A program made the position numbers and the translations under genes. This document shows positions 1-9,894 of a DNA stretch of 43,324 nt, piece after piece; the first letter of the stretch is position 1, and each line of letters opens with the position of its first letter. This stretch comes from Annulohypoxylon bovei var. microspora (lineage: Eukaryota; Ascomycota; Sordariomycetes; Xylariales; Hypoxylaceae), in NCBI GenBank assembly GCA_022836615.1, contig MU405417.1, forward strand, positions 1 through 43,324. The letters are read 5' to 3'. The notes beneath the pieces are model-generated. The model saw only the letters and a program-made list of their open reading frames with translations. It did no database searches and was not told where the DNA came from.

Positions 1-15
1 CCCCCCCCCCCCCCC

Positions 16-95
<80 letters not shown>
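1..95. repeat. Poly-C homopolymer tract at window edge
   Basis: Ninety-five bases that are all C except one A at position 16. No protein or RNA can be read from it. It may be a genuine low-complexity tract, but a homopolymer exactly at a sequence edge is also a common assembly or gap-filling artefact. It is not telomeric: no CCCTAA units are present. Confidence 0.9.
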
Positions 96-96
<1 letters not shown>

Positions 97-324
97 CGCC
101 TACACCTTCATCTAAGTAGGAGCCGGGCTCGTGAAAGAATTCAAAATGAATTTATCGCATTGAGTTCTTTTGTCCATAGAGAAGACAGGGACTCTCCTGA
201 CCTAAACCACACTAAGACCTAGGTACCTGTACCGGGAATGGCAGGGAGCTAATAATCATTATTTTTTCGAAAAATGGTCCGGCATTATCCTAATCGTTCT
301 TTTATTTATTAATTATTCGCAGGT

Positions 325-391
325 AAATAATCATTAATGGAAAATAATCATTAATGGAAAATAATTATTAATGGAAAAATAATCATTAATA
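325..391. repeat. Tandem repeat, AATAATCATTAATGGAA unit, about 4 copies
   Basis: Four near-identical copies of a 17-19 bp AT-rich unit, one carrying a TCA to TTA change. Confidence 0.85.
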
Positions 392-429
392 TAAGTGGGA
401 GGGGGGGGGGGGCTCGTCCTTTACCCCCT

Positions 430-620
430 TATTTTACATCTATTGATTTACTGACTTATTGGTTTATTGATTTACTGGTTTATTGATTTATTGATCTATT
501 GGTTTATTAGTCTATTGGTTTATTAGCCTACTGCCTGTCTACTGGTTTATTGTATGTTTATTAGTCTATTGCACGTTTACGTATTTATTGTTATGTATTT
601 ATTGTTACGCATTTATTGTA
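430..620. repeat. Degenerate TTTATTGATT/TTTATTGGTT tandem array
   Basis: A long run of 8-10 bp units varying around TTTATTGAT, TTTATTGGT and TTTATTAGT. No coding frame persists through it. Confidence 0.75.
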
Positions 621-668
621 TTTATTGATTTAGTAAGCTTGGTATGATAGTGATATTAACAATATTAT

Positions 669-733
669 TGTGTGGATGTGTGGATGTGTGGATGTGTGGA
701 TATGTGGATGTGTGGATGTGTGAATGTGTAGAT
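669..733. repeat. 8-bp GTGTGGAT tandem array
   Basis: About eight head-to-tail copies of GTGTGGAT with a few single-base variants (GTGTGAAT, GTGTAGAT). It is followed at 828-1035 by degenerate GTTGTTGCTGCT/GTGCTGTAAGTG trinucleotide-like runs. Confidence 0.85.
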
Positions 734-1637
734 AAATGTGTAGATGGATAGGTGGATAGATGTATGGATATAAAAAGTAAAAGAAAATTAAAAAAACTTT
801 TAAGTTTTTTTCTTTAAATATTGCTGCTGTTGTTGTGCATGTGGGGTTTATTATTGTTGTAGGTGTTGTTGTAGGTGCTGTTACAAGTGCTGTTGCAGGT
901 AAGGAAACGAAAAAAAAAACGTTTAAGTTTTTTTTATTTAAGTGCCCTTGTTGCTGCTGCTGCTGTTATAAGTGGTGCTGTAAGTAGTGCTGTAAGTGGT
1001 GTTATAGGTGTTGCCGTAGGTGTTGCCATAGGTGTGGTCTAAGGCTCAAAAATATCGTTGATCTTGTTGTTGCATTGGGTTACGTAACTGTTTGGCAGCT
1101 GGGGATATTTACCTTTTAGCTGTATCTTTAGTTTGCCAGTTGTAAAAGCGAATAATGATTATTTTTTTATGAATGATTATTTTTTCTTTAATGATAATTA
1201 TAATTAAGTGGATTTATAATAATTATTGGAAATTTATAATGATTATTTTAAAAATATAATAATTATTTTAAGTTTCGAATCATTATGAGCTCCCACCTTT
1301 TCCCGCTATGGTAGTCATGACGAGATGAGATTTCAGCCTATGAATTAAGCCGTAGAGATCACGTACCATTCTAACCCAGGAAATTGTAGGTCAGTATCCC
1401 GATCCGCCTGAGTCTCTACGTCGATTCTTACTTCTGGTTCACATTCGTAAAATGAGAGAATGCAACCAGTAGCCACCGCTGTCCCGTTACGACCCCTCAA
1501 TGTCGTGACACAGAGGCGGCATTCAGGGGTCACTAGCGTAGCCCCCCGCCTATCAGGGCCGGTTTTTCTTCTCATAGCTCTGTACGCACCTATGTATTTA
1601 ACTAGAATACCAACTAAATAACCCTTCACACCATTTA

Positions 1638-3410
1638 TCACCACGCCATCTTCCGCGACGTCACCCACCCATACCCCAGGGTCCTCAGCCTCCCCAGCGC
1701 GCCTAACCGAAGCGCAGCCGGCGGCTCCATCGCCAGCCGAAGCCCCAAGTTCCGGCTCCCCCTAGGCCGGCGCGGAGGCATCGGGGCCGCTCGGGCGCGG
1801 CCGGGCCTCCGGCGGTCCGCGCCGTCGAAGCCGAGGTGGTCGAGGGCGAGGCCCACGACCGAGAACAGCCCCCCGCCGGCGTCGCGCAGCACGAGCGAGC
1901 AGCAGATGCCGGTGTTGTTGAGGGTCTGGCCGACGACGACGGTCTGGACGCGGTCGCCGGCTTCGACCCCCGCGCTCGCGATGCCCCACCCGCCTGTCTG
2001 GAGGCCTATTTTGGACCAGCTCGTTCCGGGGTGGCTGGAGGGGGGTTGCTCGTTTGGGCGGTTCTGGAGGAGCTGTAAAGCTTTCCCGCTGGACTCTGGC
2101 AGGAAGCCGAACATCGACTGCTTAAGACATAGCTCGCATTGGAGCTCCTGTAGTATTTGGAGATTCTGTTTCTGTATATTGCCCTCCCTTGACTCGCCGA
2201 TCTCGTCGAGGACTTTATCCGCGTCCTCGAGAACGGAGACAGAAGTGACTAGGCCCTTGCAGGAGGTCTTAGCAATAACGATTGGTAATCGTGAAAGACG
2301 GCCCGAGCCAAACTCGACCGAGAAGTTACAGCCTTCCAAGCTCGACAAGCTAGCCGTGCTGGCTAAGCGGCATGCGAATCCAGATAAGTCGACGCGTCCC
2401 AACGCGTCCTGCAGGAGTCTGTAGCGCTGCAGCTGCGTCTGGTGCGGAGCCGTCAAATGCGGCGACGCTTCAAACCACTCCAATACATCGAGGAGCAAGT
2501 CTTGAGAACCCCTCCCATAGTCCTCCTTGCACACCTCCCTGATCCTCGGTTTCTGCATTTCGGGTAGCCCCAAGAGAGCGAAGATCCTGTCCCGGCGATC
2601 GAAACATTGTTGCTGCTCGTAGCGTACTAGTGCGTTAAACAGTGTAGATGCCGGATGATCCGTTTTAGTAAGGGAATGGGGAGTCAGGCCCGATACATGC
2701 TCGATTCCTGACCCGCGGATAAGTTGAGAGATTGCTTCTTGGCTGGCGCCCTCCGGGACGAAGGCTTCGCTTTGACCGACCATGCGCTCGACGTATAGCC
2801 AGGGGATCTTCCTCGCGCCGCATATTAGGGTTCGATTTCTCGCAAGAACGTTCTCTTGCACGATCCACATGCGACAGAAGTACGGGTTTTGACAAAGCCA
2901 TGTTACTGCCCGGTACATCACAGTGTCATCCTGGTGCGGAGTAGGAAACATCTCTTCGTCGTAATGATGGCAATAATGGTCGACGGCGTCGAAGAACATC
3001 GTCGCATTATCATCGTTGTCTGCTTTCAGACAGGTAGCAACCATTTCCGCCTCGGAGTAAATCCGACCCATCAACTTGAGTTGAGTGGACTTTTCGTCGT
3101 CATCCTCTTGATTCATGCATACTGCGTCGATCCATACATAATGGGAGAATTTGTGATGCCTCAAACTACGTAGAGAAGCGTACAGGTTAGGTCTGGCGTA
3201 TATCTGTTTGCCGTCAATGAGTATATGTCGGCCTTCCAGTGTATCACCCCACGTATATGAAAGTGCGATGTAAGACACTTGTCGGTTGACCTCGAAATCG
3301 TGGTGTGACAGTGAACATTCAACTAATTCTTCGTTGCCATTCTGGGTCGGTAAGATGTGAAGAAGTCGAATCTGACCAGGTTTTAGTGGTCTATAAATAT
3401 ATTCTTCCAT
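1638..3410 (-). CDS. HET-domain protein (heterokaryon incompatibility)
   Basis: A 590-aa single-exon frame. The N-terminal half is a textbook HET domain: an LSYTWGD block at about 50-56, YVWIDAVCMNQ at 91-101, QLKLMGRIYSEA at about 110-121, and RMWIVQEN at 180-187. HET proteins act in allorecognition: in known cases their activation after fusion with an incompatible partner triggers cell death. The C-terminal part ends in a GD-rich region (VEAGDRVQTVVVGQ) resembling the usual HET tail. The last 100 residues are encoded by unusually GC-rich DNA (1640-2050) next to very AT-rich repeats, and are rich in Arg, Pro and Ala; the true stop could differ if an intron or indel lies there. The start MEEYIYRPLK fits the family's habit of beginning just before an IRLL motif. 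It is followed on the same strand by a second, broken HET gene upstream, suggesting a local HET cluster. Confidence 0.85.
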   Translation of the reverse strand: MEEYIYRPLKPGQIRLLHILPTQNGNEELVECSLSHHDFEVNRQVSYIALSYTWGDTLEGRHILIDGKQIYARPNLYASLRSLRHHKFSHYVWIDAVCMNQEDDDEKSTQLKLMGRIYSEAEMVATCLKADNDDNATMFFDAVDHYCHHYDEEMFPTPHQDDTVMYRAVTWLCQNPYFCRMWIVQENVLARNRTLICGARKIPWLYVERMVGQSEAFVPEGASQEAISQLIRGSGIEHVSGLTPHSLTKTDHPASTLFNALVRYEQQQCFDRRDRIFALLGLPEMQKPRIREVCKEDYGRGSQDLLLDVLEWFEASPHLTAPHQTQLQRYRLLQDALGRVDLSGFACRLASTASLSSLEGCNFSVEFGSGRLSRLPIVIAKTSCKGLVTSVSVLEDADKVLDEIGESREGNIQKQNLQILQELQCELCLKQSMFGFLPESSGKALQLLQNRPNEQPPSSHPGTSWSKIGLQTGGWGIASAGVEAGDRVQTVVVGQTLNNTGICCSLVLRDAGGGLFSVVGLALDHLGFDGADRRRPGRARAAPMPPRRPRGSRNLGLRLAMEPPAALRLGALGRLRTLGYGWVTSRKMAW

Positions 3411-3635
3411 TGCTTGAAGTTTCTCTAAGATAGTAAGTAGACAGCCATATATAGTGAAAATGGTGAAAGGAATGCGGAGTTGCCATAGTTATGATAGGTT
3501 GTCGGCGGTATAGCCATCGACGTCATCGGCTTACACTGTGTAATCCCTCTACCACAGTGCAATATTAATCTCTAACACTGTAGTTCTAAAAAGGGGTAGC
3601 GTAAATGAAATTGTATCTACAATATCCCTTGAAAT

Positions 3636-5599
3636 CTATTCAAGTTCGATATCTTCGAAACGACCCTCGGCCGCCGCCTCGCCGCTCATAATGCCGTGTA
3701 TATACACAGTCCCAGTAAGGCGATATCTCCCCGCGCTCCCCTCCCGGAGGACGAGCGGACATCTACACCCCTTGACGATAAATATCCGATTGCCTTTTTC
3801 CAAAGCCAATGTAGCCGATGCCCATCCTACCGTTCCGCGTCAAGAAGAAAACGCGGCTCACAAACGCCTTTCTCAACGCTGAGACGTATATCCACATTTT
3901 TTCGGCGACCGGATTGATCATATCACGGTCGTCTCTCTCGATTGCCTCGGATAATTCCGTGACCTCCTCCGCCAATGGAAGCCACCCCCGATTGATTTTC
4001 TGGATTGAGGTTAGAAGATTCTTGATATCCGCCGAACTCTCGGCGTCTTTGTGTTTGCAGTAGTACTGAGCAAGATAGTATTGGCAGAAAGATCGAAATG
4101 ACGACCCCATAACCTCGCCATTCGAGTATTGCGTAACTAGGTTAGCAATCAGAGTGCGCCAGAATGCTTCGCCCAGAGTCTCTTTCCCGTCTGCTAACTG
4201 CTCGGCATCATCTAAAAGGGTGAGTGATTGCACCAGACTAGCTCCGGTCTGCATGTCAAGAAAAGAACCTCCCAGATCCTGAATGGCGTCTACTTCGATG
4301 GCCTGGATGCGGAGTAACTTTGTTATCCGAAACTAGTTGGTACTCAAACTGATTCGGACCACCGGCCGCATGATTATCGCCACCTATAGTAGCCCAGACA
4401 ACTCCTGTGGGCTGAGAGGACGAATCCAGAACCCACGAAGCTAGGTTCGGCAGTTTAGTATCTACCGGATGTTCCTTGCAGAAGAGCAGGGAATCGCTTA
4501 TACCAAGCTCGATACACGACTCCCGAAAAATGTCTTGGACTGGCTTCTTGTAGTCGATGGGGAAGTTATGTTGGTCAAGTAAACCGAGCCCCGCGTACAC
4601 ATAATCTCGCGGGTCCGAGCACAGCTTGCCTCGCAGCCAAATCAGTTGGCGAGTTCTACCAGTCCAAAACCCCTCTAGCGACCCACCCGAGCGGGATAGC
4701 TGGTCGCGTAGCGAATGCTAGGTAGTTGTAAAGAAGAAGGTTGCTAGCAATGATTCCTTTGATAAAGCTCCTGGTTGATCCTCCGTCGAGGCCCTCAAAA
4801 TAAGATACGGAGTGTTCATCTGCTGCTCGGCCTTAAAGCGGATTAAATATGACATTCGCTCGATAGGCAGTAGGTCCGCGGAGAAATTGCCACAAACGAA
4901 GAGGAACTTTTCCGGCAAAATGCTCTCTTGGACGGTCCAGACTCGGTGAAACCAATTTCTTTCAAAGAGCCGACCTAGGGCGCCCCATGATTCCTCGCTA
5001 AGATTTGACAATCCTACAAGTCGCAACAAGGACTTCAGGTCCAACGGCCCCGCGGGAAAGGTATCACTCCCAACGGCGTAGGACTCGCTTGGCTTAGAAG
5101 CGATTCTCATTATCTGGAAGACATCCTTCGTGTCCTGATCTTCGGGACCAAGCCAGACAATAGTCTGCTCGCAAGACTTATAGATATCGCCCATTAGCTG
5201 CACCTGAATAGCGCGCTCAGCAAAGTCTTTCTGATTAATACAAATTGCATCAATCCATATATTTTCAACATCGTCGGGCGGGTTGCGATTCATGTGGATA
5301 AGAAACTCATATAAGTTCTGGGTGATCAGGATAGTACCCGAAGATCCTGTTGAACTATCTGTAAGCTTGAGCACACTTTTCTTATTCCACCAGGATGGAT
5401 CTCCAGGGTCGTTTCTATCGAATAGGAACGGGGTCCCCCACGTGTACGAAAGACACGCGTATTTGGATCGTTCATCAGCATGGATGTTGGTAACTATCAG
5501 CGTCCCGTGTAACACGTCTTCATCGCATGAAATATCAACCTTCAGTAGCCGTACGGCTGATGGCGAGGGGAGTTTCGTGTAACTAAAGGCTTGGTCCAT
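3636..5599 (-). pseudogene. HET-domain gene broken by a stop and two frameshifts
   Basis: A second HET gene, of different sequence from its neighbour. Residues 1-293 hold a clear HET domain: YACLSYTWG at about 47-55, NIWIDAICINQKD at 113-125, and HRVWTVQES near 218-226. The frame then meets a TAG at 4718-4720, but the same frame continues directly into family-typical sequence (DPRDYVYAGLGLLDQ). Near 4318 the frame shifts by one base, and near 3797-3805, at a run of A, it shifts again. The remaining frame then carries a typical HET C-terminus (KGCRCPLVLREG, then GTVYIHGIMSGEA) and stops at 3636-3638. No GT-AG intron of suitable phase removes these lesions. The stop could be a TGG to TAG change (CpA to TpA on the other strand), which fits RIP but is not proof. 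Alternatively, the indels are sequence errors. Confidence 0.8.
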
Positions 5600-5839
5600 A
5601 ATGACGAAGCTAGTTCCTCATCAACTAGAATCAAGGAGGCTATGATCTATCATAGAAATGATGGGTTTATGGAGGATTGGATTGGCTTCGGGGTAGTTTT
5701 AAATATGATATTAGCGTCCAATCTGGAGCTGAGATATTCTTTTTAGAATCAACGTTTCTGAAACGTGGTGGCGCATATAGGTCAAGTTAGTGATTACCCA
5801 AAATGAAGCTGTATGGAATAACCGGAAGCCACCGAGTCA

Positions 5840-7084
5840 TCAAGGGTCCGCGGATATCCTATTCATCATCTTTTCCGGCCAATCCAGCCATCTATGCCAC
5901 TCGTCGGGTAAGTGCACTCGAACGCTCTGAAACAGTAGCTGGCCAGCATTTCTTACAACCCATATATTTCGACACAGATGTAATGGTATGGCGTGATACG
6001 AGAGAACAATTAAAGCTTCTGGCACTCTCTCGGCTACGAGCTGATGAAATTCGACGTTGATCATCGCTGGCCATGAGATCAGAGATAAGAATGTGGTTAC
6101 TAGAGACGGGTCCTTTTTCTCTATTTCGTCAACTTGGCTAAGAAACCATTGCATCTGGTCTAGGGCATTTGTGCAAATCATCTTTTCATCATCGCTCAAC
6201 GTCTTCGAGTCTCGGATGCAGTCCTTTAGGTCGGCCGTATGAAGCTCTGGGTCTTGACATTTCAGCATGTTATTAGCCGCCTCCAACACGAACCCCATTT
6301 TGGATTCAAGCATCATATACCATGCTTCTCCCGTAACAGCCTGCAGTCCGAGATGAAGTTGCATGCAATGAACGAACCGGTCGAGGAATGAGTGGATATC
6401 TGCCGATTCCGCCGATTCCACCGTCCCGCTCAGCGTATGTAAAGCCATGAACCAGGTAAATATTAAAATTGCTATGCAATTGTCGCGAGTGACCCCCGTC
6501 CCTTCACCGTTGAAGATGCCGAGCGCATGAGTCTGCAGGCCAATAGCATGATGCTTATAAAGCTGTGATTTTGAAGGCTGGAGGTGAGAGAGATGAAGTG
6601 CCGAGAAGGCTAACATCTCATTCATTAAAAATGGGTAAGAGAGGGCTGTGTCGATGATTATAGCGGATGGCATCCTCTTTTCGGGATCATCAGATGAGGG
6701 CGGTAAGTCGAATATATTACTGTGTATACAGTGATAAAAGAGCTCCATATGCACCATGTTGGCGACTTCAATGTTTGGGATTTCTCGATTCGGGGCAGGA
6801 GAAGAGTCTAATGGGCGATTGTGGAGGCTCGGACTTGAAGATGATGCCGAGCCTTCGCCCACGACCGGAAGACGTGGCTGTGTTGATAGAAATGAGCAAT
6901 ATCTCGAGCTGATGGTACAGTTACCGCAAGCTGGCCGACCTTCATCGCACTGGTTTTATATGATTTTAGTTCTACAAGATTCGGGTTTCCTTGTGGTGAT
7001 TAGTTGAACTACCTTGATATGTCGGCGTTTACACTCGGAACACCCCGCACGAGATTTTCGATGAGAACGACGGACCATATCCAT
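5840..7084 (-). CDS. Zn2Cys6 transcription factor, UPC2-like architecture
   Basis: A two-exon gene of 393 aa: exon 1 7013-7084, intron 6950-7012 (63 nt, GT-AG, phase 0), exon 2 5840-6949. Splicing rebuilds a complete zinc binuclear cluster at residues 15-42 with spacing C-x2-C-x6-C-x6-C-x2-C-x6-C (Cys 15, 18, 25, 32, 35, 42), preceded by a basic stretch RRSHRKSRAG. The intron lies just before the third Cys. The rest is an all-helical fungal transcription-factor domain ending in a conserved-looking block (LSYHAIPLHLCRNIW, then WHRWLDWPEKMM), typical of short C6 factors of the sterol-uptake-control type. It should bind DNA in the nucleus. The start MDMVRRSH is chosen because the cluster begins 12 residues later, as in relatives. 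It lies between the broken HET gene and an SDR, all on the same strand; a regulatory link to either is inference. Confidence 0.88.
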
Positions 7085-7576
7085 TTGAACCCCCTCGTGA
7101 TCGAGATACCATTAGGTACATATCTAAGCTCTGCAAATCGTCAACAGAGACAAGACAGAGCGACATAGAGGGGGTTTATAAGTTAGACGGTGTGGTTTAC
7201 GTGTATATTATGCAGCGGACGGCATGAGAAAGTGTGGCGGAGTTTTCCAGAGTGCTGCGTACCTAGTATGTCCCAACGAGTCAGGGGTTATAATCTGCCC
7301 TATCCGGTCCCACTCTGATAATATCGGCGTACGACAGGGCCCCTTGAGCGTGATTCTGGTAGTTGCAATTAAAAATCTCAATATCCGGAGATCCGGATAT
7401 CGAATCATGCCAGCATTCTATTAGTAGCTATTACGCCGGTCGGCTCTCTCTTGGCTTTCGGATTGCCGAACACTAGTAGATAGGGCCAATCATGACCCTA
7501 ACACCAATGTGGATATCCCGTTGAATGGTTAGCTAGAAATATAGCCGCAAATCCGTCTTCAATATCGCTCAACAGA
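7085..7576. other. Intergenic region between SDR and transcription factor
   Basis: About 490 bp. It should contain the promoter of the Zn2Cys6 gene and the 3' end of the SDR gene. Short overlapping frames on both strands (about 7208-7424) are palindrome-like shadows without splice or motif support. Confidence 0.5.
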
Positions 7577-8418
7577 CTATCTCCAATCCGAAACCTCACC
7601 ATCGTACGAGACCATCTTCCCGCCATGTTTCTCCTTACTGGTTATGGCCAACATCCTCATCATACCGTCCAGGGATTCCTCAACGCTCACCGGCGCTTTC
7701 TCGAACCCCAGGCCGCGAGCGCCCGTATTCCCCAGCTCCGTCTGGACCCATCCGGGACCCAAGGCGAAGGTATTGAGCCATTCGTCCTCGGCATTGATAC
7801 GGACGACGAACCAGTTGACCGCTGCCTTAGATGGCCCGTAAGCGGCATTCGTGACCGGGGGTTGGCCCCTATTCGCGTTCTACATCAGCAAAACCACGCG
7901 TTTCTCCCATCCATCGCCCTCTTCTTCCACCCTCCCTCGTAGAGCAGATAAGTAGATGCTTACGCAATAAACCCAGCACTCGACCCCATCGGCGCGAAAA
8001 CCGGCTCCCCCTCTGCCCTCCTCAGCAACGGCCTGACCGCCTGGTACAGCGTCACGACGCCGTACACGTTAATCCTAACATGCTCCTGCAGATCCGCAAT
8101 CTTCACGTCCTTGACGGCAGGCCAGATGAACGAGATTCCCGCGTTCGCGATCACCACGTCCAGATGCGTGATCCCATGTTTCTGATCGAGCTCCCTGACG
8201 GCGTCGGCGGCGTCCGTCTCGACCGCCGCGTCGAGCTTAACGACGACCAGGGAGCTTCCCTCGGCCTTGGGGAGTTCCGAGAGCGCTTGCGAGAGTGGCG
8301 CGCGAGGGTCCCGGTTCGCGGCGATAACGACATGGTGAGGCTGCGCGAGGTACCGCTCCACGAGCCCCTTGCCGAGGCCGCGGGTCGCGCCCGATATGAG
8401 GATGATTTTTGGTGCCAT
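7577..8418 (-). CDS. Short-chain dehydrogenase/reductase (nor-1 ketoreductase-like)
   Basis: A two-exon gene of 248 aa: exon 1 7964-8418, intron 7869-7963 (95 nt), exon 2 7577-7868; the phase-2 donor joins to rebuild an Ala codon. It is a classical NAD(P)-dependent SDR with a Rossmann fold. The cofactor motif SGATRGLGKG is at 9-18, VIANAGIS in the middle, Ser at the end of exon 1 (MGSSAGF), and catalytic YGPSK with Tyr162 and Lys166. The substrate-loop region ends in PGWVQTELGN. The overall pattern (LISGATRGLGKGLVERYL, then NWFVVRINAEDEWLN) resembles fungal ketoreductases related to aflatoxin nor-1, but this family is large and the substrate cannot be told. The start ATG precedes KIILISGA as usual. 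It is a paralogue-level relative of the SDR at 27.8-28.7 kb. The upstream leader contains a 12-bp tandem repeat. Confidence 0.9.
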
Positions 8419-8438
8419 GGTGGATTAATCTGTGTCTG

Positions 8439-8474
8439 TATGTATAGAGGTATGTATAGAGGTATGTATAGAGG
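8439..8474. repeat. Three exact copies of TATGTATAGAGG
   Basis: A 12-bp minisatellite just upstream of the SDR start codon (8418), so probably in its 5' leader. In reverse orientation it reads as CT/AT-rich units. Confidence 0.9.
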
Positions 8475-9384
8475 TAAGAGATGTGAGGTAGATGGATTGC
8501 GCGGGCGCTTTTGTAATGCAGGTGAACTTGGTGATATCACCAGTCAACATCTTGAGCGGGGTGAAAGAATTATCCGCGATGACAAATTGTGCGCCCGCTG
8601 GTAATATTCTGTCCTTCGGATGTGACATTTTGTAAGCGGTCACGCAATATACCTAGGCTAGGTAGGTGATGAAGCTCAACGGAATCGAAAGCAGCTGTTA
8701 GAGTTGTATTGTTCTTTGATTACAAATATAGCTCTGGATCGACTGTGATGTAACATGTTGCGATTACAATCGTATTACATAGCTCGTCCGCATTCGGAAA
8801 CCCGTCATGCTTGGTTTAGACCCTTAAGGGTCTTGGTGATATCAGTCTTACCATATAATGCTGAACGGTATCGCAGTAAGTCGATTGAATGTTTGGAATC
8901 CGTAGAGAATCGGCGAGAATTTACCAGATGATATAAACTAAGAATTCCATAGTAAGGATTGAATTCTATCTGAAAATGTCAACGTTAGCATATGGTCATA
9001 ATAGTATTATAGACATCATCCCCAAACACCTTGAGTGAAGAGAACTCGGTGGGAATTGAAATATATACTAAACGAGGCTGTGTTGAAAACTGTCTCATTC
9101 TTCTAAAAGTTTAATCTCATAACAAATAAAGGGGGAAGTCTCAAGCGAACCGTTTGATGGTACATTCTTAGGTAGCCCGCGTGGAAAGTCCCCGTTGGCA
9201 CGGGCATTGTTACACGTTACTAGCGTTTGTGATATTTACCCGCGTCATCATATAGCTACCACTCTCCTAGTCAGTCAACACTCTAGCGGCCAGCTCAAAG
9301 TAGGCTGCTCACATACCTGATTCTAGAAATTATCAGCTCGAGCCTTTATACCTTAATTATCTATCCTCTCTGAACTTTCTCCTA
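8475..9384. other. Intergenic region
   Basis: About 900 bp without a supportable gene. It contains the promoter side of the SDR gene and the 3' flank of the Hsk3 gene. A CCTAGGCTAGGTAGGT string, part of a motif family recurring through the window, lies near 8651-8667. Confidence 0.5.
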
Positions 9385-9894
9385 TCAGACTTTCCGCTGT
9401 GACGTCGGAGCCTGATCTTTCACCGACTCTTCGCCTAGCACCTTACTCGCCGCCATGAACCTATCGTTACAAAGCCCATCAGAACATACTCTCACTGAAA
9501 ATGAAAAAGGGGGGGGGAGGATAAAAAAAACTTACAGCCCACCATGCCAACTCCCCAACCCCCTCATAGCCTCAGCCTGCACGCTCGTCATGCGCAGGAG
9601 ATTCTCCGTGTCCGCCAGATTAGCCGAGAGCTGCGCCAGCTGCGAATGAAGATGTGTCTGTTATCACGATACGTTAGTATTATTATCATCATTATACCTA
9701 CATATCTCGTAGTTATCTCTTGTAGGTATATAGGTTATAATGAATATGATACGGAATAAGACGTAATCAAAACTCACCAACTGCCTCGCCTTAACCGCTC
9801 CGCCAGAGGACGTCGAGCCCTGCGGAGCCATCGAGGGCCTCGTCGTGCCTCCCGAGCCGTGCATCATGGTTGTGCGGTCTCCTCGAGAAGCCAT
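9385..9894 (-). CDS. HSK3: DASH complex subunit Hsk3-like
   Basis: A three-exon small gene of 104 aa: exon 1 9778-9894, intron 9658-9777 (120 nt), exon 2 9536-9657, intron 9461-9535 (75 nt), exon 3 9385-9460. Splice phases agree throughout. A low-complexity start (MASRGDRTTMMHGSGG) is followed by the heptad-like helix KARQLTHLHSQLAQL and SANLADTENLLRMT, then GSWHGGLFMAASKVLGEE, which is the recognisable Hsk3 signature. Hsk3 is one of the ten small subunits of the DASH/Dam1 ring that couples kinetochores to spindle microtubules in the nucleus. Its normal size is about 70-110 aa. None of its exons forms a long open frame alone. The neighbouring ketopantoate-reductase-like gene is on the same strand about 2 kb upstream. 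Confidence 0.85.

Larger units (their letters stand above)
244..1294. other. AT-rich gene-free block with short inverted termini
   Basis: A roughly 1.05-kb AT-rich block of simple repeats with no supportable gene. Its ends are short imperfect inverted repeats: GGGAGCTAATAATCATT at the left, and the reverse complement of GGGAGCTCATAATGATT at 1278-1294. AATAATCATTATT-like strings recur near both ends. No target-site duplication is visible outside, so a decayed MITE is only a possibility. Confidence 0.4.

Noticed and set aside
1..95. Poly-C tract as a telomere
   Set aside because: No CCCTAA or TTAGGG periodicity.
1345..1668. 107-aa minus-strand frame downstream of the first HET gene
   Set aside because: It overlaps the HET end, has no domain and no clear splice link. 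It could be a lost HET C-terminal piece, but I cannot show that.
4718..4820. A GT-AG intron (GTATCT to CTAG, 91 nt) to remove the HET stop
   Set aside because: It would shift the frame and delete family-typical sequence; a plain nonsense codon explains the data better.
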